From an uncultured Flavobacterium sp. (GTDB lineage: Bacteria > Bacteroidota > Bacteroidia > Flavobacteriales > Flavobacteriaceae): 8,330 bases of DNA. The notes under the pieces are model-generated. The model was not told the origin of the DNA and did no database searches. It saw only the letters and a list, made by a program, of their open reading frames with translations. The stretch is from NCBI GenBank assembly GCA_946886675.1, contig CAMPIZ010000062.1, positions 1 through 8,330 on the forward strand, given 5' to 3'. The position numbers and the translations under genes are program-made. Of this stretch, positions 6,992 through 8,330 are shown in pieces; positions within the stretch are counted from its first letter, which is position 1; the number at the start of each line of letters is the position of its first letter.

Positions 6992-7504
6992 ATGAAAAGA
7001 AATGTAATTGTTTTTGGCTCTATTTCAGGATTAATTGTTACTGCAATGATGGTACTGTCTGTAAGCATGTGTTACAACAGCCCTGATTTTGAGCCTAACA
7101 TGATTTTGGGGTATGCGGCAATGCTTGCAGCGTTCTCGTTTGTTTACATCGGTATAAAAAACTACAGGGATAAGTATAACGGTGGCGGCATCAGTTTTGG
7201 TAAGGCTTTTAAGGTAGGTATACTTATATCTCTTATAGCATCTACCATGTATGTTGTGGGCTGGCTGCTAGATTATTATCTTTTTGTGCCCGATTTTATG
7301 GATAAGTATACCGAGCATGTGTTGATAAATGCTGAAAGGGAAGGGGCAACTGCTGCAGAACTTACTGCCAAAGCTAATGAAATGGCTGAATATAAGGAAA
7401 TGTATAAAAGCCCTATCATGGTTATATTAATTACATATTCTGAGGTATTACCAATTGGGCTTGTAGTAACACTTATAAGTTCACTTATTTTAAAAAAGAA
7501 ATAA
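6992..7504 (+). CDS. DUF4199 family integral membrane protein
   Basis: A 170-residue inner-membrane protein with four predicted helices at about 5-26, 36-56, 73-98 and 141-166. The segment IGIKNYRDKYNGGGISFGKAFKVG (53-76, interrupted only by the helix boundary) is the typical DUF4199 signature: a short loop with a Tyr-Arg-Asp and Gly-Gly between helices 2 and 3. The loop between helices 3 and 4 (about 99-140) is long, charged and Ala/Glu-rich, and probably helical. A Lys-Lys-Lys tail ends the protein. The length is usual for the family. DUF4199 proteins are common in Bacteroidota and their role is unknown. The ATG directly precedes the first membrane helix. It is followed by a strong terminator and has its own 123-bp upstream gap, so it is probably monocistronic. 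Confidence 0.88.
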   Translation: MKRNVIVFGSISGLIVTAMMVLSVSMCYNSPDFEPNMILGYAAMLAAFSFVYIGIKNYRDKYNGGGISFGKAFKVGILISLIASTMYVVGWLLDYYLFVPDFMDKYTEHVLINAEREGATAAELTAKANEMAEYKEMYKSPIMVILITYSEVLPIGLVVTLISSLILKKK

Positions 7505-7549
7505 CAGCCAGTAGGTTAATTCAATCATCATCATTATCAAAAAACTAAC

Positions 7550-7576
7550 AAAAAGCCTCCTGTAAAGAGGCTTTTT
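7550..7576. terminator. Bidirectional intrinsic terminator
   Basis: A 10-bp perfect stem (AAAAAGCCTC at 7550-7559 paired with GAGGCTTTTT at 7567-7576) encloses a 7-nt loop. The T-run on each strand gives termination in both directions. It lies between the convergent DUF4199 gene and the leftward P-loop-like gene, 45 bp after the former stop and 11 bp after the latter. Confidence 0.9.
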
Positions 7577-7587
7577 AAGTAGTAGTA

Positions 7588-8061
7588 TTATATGTTATGC
7601 ATTGTGATTGCCGTAATGTAAGAAATCCTTTTGTTCCATTCATCTGTGAGGCTAAACTGGTTTGACGGTATACGCCATATCTTAGTTTCATAGATGCATT
7701 TACCATAATTTTCCAGTTCTTGGGCTGTGGCAAAATCTTTTAATTTTTCCAGTCCTCTCATAGCTACTATAGCAATGTGTGGAGTTATATTTAGCTTTAA
7801 TACAGAATCTAATATATGGGTAATGCGTTTTTTTTGTTCTGTAGGGCAGTTGGTTACCATTAAAATATTTTTCTTTTTTACGGTAACTATGTAGGTGCCT
7901 TCAGAAATGTTTGCCGTAGAAGGTAACTGCTCCATAAATGTTGTACCGGTTTCATGAAAATACAACTTGCGAATGGCTTCCGGTTTCAATTTCCTGCAAA
8001 TTGCATTAATGGTTTCAGCTTTTCCAGAGCTTTTTGACCCTTTGATAATAATGTACTTCAT
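7588..8061 (-). CDS. P-loop-like protein of unknown function
   Basis: From the ATG at 8061 this is a 157-residue soluble protein beginning with a strand and P-loop: MKYIIIKGSKSSGKAET. The Walker A pattern GxxxxGK is present at 8-14, but the next residue, normally Ser or Thr, is Ala15; Glu16-Thr17 follow. Further strands are TYIVTV (56-61), NILMVTNCP (65-73) and HIAIVAMRG (95-103), spaced as in an alpha/beta nucleotide-binding fold. No clear Walker B Asp is seen. The frame is open to an ATG at 8136, but the 25 extra residues overlap another ORF and delay the P-loop strand, so 8061 is preferred. It ends 11 bp before the shared terminator. I do not recognise a named family, and NTP binding is an inference from the motif. 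Confidence 0.65.
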   Translation of the reverse strand: MKYIIIKGSKSSGKAETINAICRKLKPEAIRKLYFHETGTTFMEQLPSTANISEGTYIVTVKKKNILMVTNCPTEQKKRITHILDSVLKLNITPHIAIVAMRGLEKLKDFATAQELENYGKCIYETKIWRIPSNQFSLTDEWNKRISYITAITMHNI

Positions 8062-8233
8062 AGTGGTGATTGTTTTGATTACTTTTTTGATAAATACATT
8101 TTGGTACAACAGAGCTAATCTTTGTAACATTATCATGCGTTATGATTTGTGCATAGTAAGTTGTACCGTTTAGGTATGCCTGCTTTGGGTCGTTTATGGA
8201 GAAATGTGTGTATTCTTTAAAATGTGCTGCCAT
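8015..8233 (-). CDS. Unrecognised small ORF overlapping the P-loop-like gene
   Basis: This open frame of 72 codons starts ATG-GCA-GCA and reads MAAHFKEYTHFSINDPKQAY before a hydrophilic, Tyr/His/Asn-rich remainder. It has no signal peptide, membrane helix or motif I recognise. Its last 47 bp overlap the P-loop-like gene in another frame, which is unusual for this type of genome. It may be a genuine short gene, the 5' part of a frameshifted longer gene joined to the P-loop ORF, or a chance ORF. The first 40 codons look more gene-like than the end, which simply reads the neighbour out of frame. Confidence 0.35.
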   Translation of the reverse strand: MAAHFKEYTHFSINDPKQAYLNGTTYYAQIITHDNVTKISSVVPKCIYQKSNQNNHHYEVHYYQRVKKLWKS

Positions 8234-8319
8234 AGTTCAGAAATGTAAGGCGGTTTTCTTTTCGGTAATTGAACTAAATACAGTAAAACTCTTTTGTTTG
8301 TGAGTATTTTTTATTGATT

Positions 8320-8327
8320 CAAACTTA
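8320..8327 (-). promoter_or_regulatory. Possible -7 box for the leftward genes at the window end
   Basis: Read leftward the sequence is TAAGTTTG, an exact TAnnTTTG match. The corresponding -33 element would lie beyond the window. It is 86 bp before the ATG at 8233, a longish leader. The rest of 8234-8330 shows no gene. Confidence 0.25.
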
Positions 8328-8330
8328 TAG

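Noticed and set aside
8062..8136. Longer N-terminus of the P-loop-like protein from ATG 8136
   Set aside because: The extra 25 residues precede the P-loop strand without adding a known element, and the DNA just before 8061 is A-rich and leader-like.
1..8330. CRISPR array, mobile element, tRNA or phage module
   Set aside because: No spaced direct repeats, transposase or integrase motifs, terminal inverted repeats or cloverleaf-type sequence were seen on either strand.

Overview
The window looks like a chromosomal segment of a Bacteroidota bacterium, most likely a Flavobacterium-type member of the Flavobacteriaceae. The signs are AT-rich DNA, signal peptides ending in S-A-Q, starts without strong Shine-Dalgarno sequences, TAnnTTTG-type -7 promoter boxes, and a DUF4199 membrane protein. 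The gene order udk, ftsB/divIC-like, then short and long methylmalonyl-CoA mutase subunits is one I recall from flavobacterial genomes; I could not check this here.

Positions 9-5437 hold one leftward gene series: uridine kinase (udk), a FtsB/DivIC-type septum protein, the small and large subunits of B12-dependent methylmalonyl-CoA mutase, a DUF1801 protein and a secreted YciI-like protein. The last five genes are separated by only 9, 10, 11 and 12 bp, so they are very probably co-transcribed. The 56-bp gap after udk carries a 16-bp dyad and a weak -7 box, so ftsB-mut may also have its own control point. The mutase interconverts succinyl-CoA and methylmalonyl-CoA. The large subunit keeps all recognisable catalytic and cobalamin-binding residues. 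The small subunit lacks the B12 domain and the active-site Tyr-His pair, so it is structural.

Positions 5438-5560 are a divergent promoter region with a -7 box for each direction and a 9-bp inverted repeat. Rightward from it lies a secreted GH13 (alpha-amylase family) protein in which the catalytic nucleophile, acid/base, transition-state Asp and their helper residues all appear replaced. This is the most interesting object in the window: an apparently catalytically dead amylase-fold protein with an otherwise intact reading frame. A 123-bp gap with small palindromes follows, then a DUF4199 membrane protein, which converges on a strong bidirectional terminator at 7550-7576.

From 7588 leftward-coded genes resume: a P-loop-like protein of unknown function with an altered Walker A motif, and an overlapping unrecognised small ORF upstream of it. 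The last ~100 bp hold no gene, only a possible -7 box. I see no tRNA, rRNA, CRISPR array, insertion sequence or phage gene. Most of the window is ordinary core genome.
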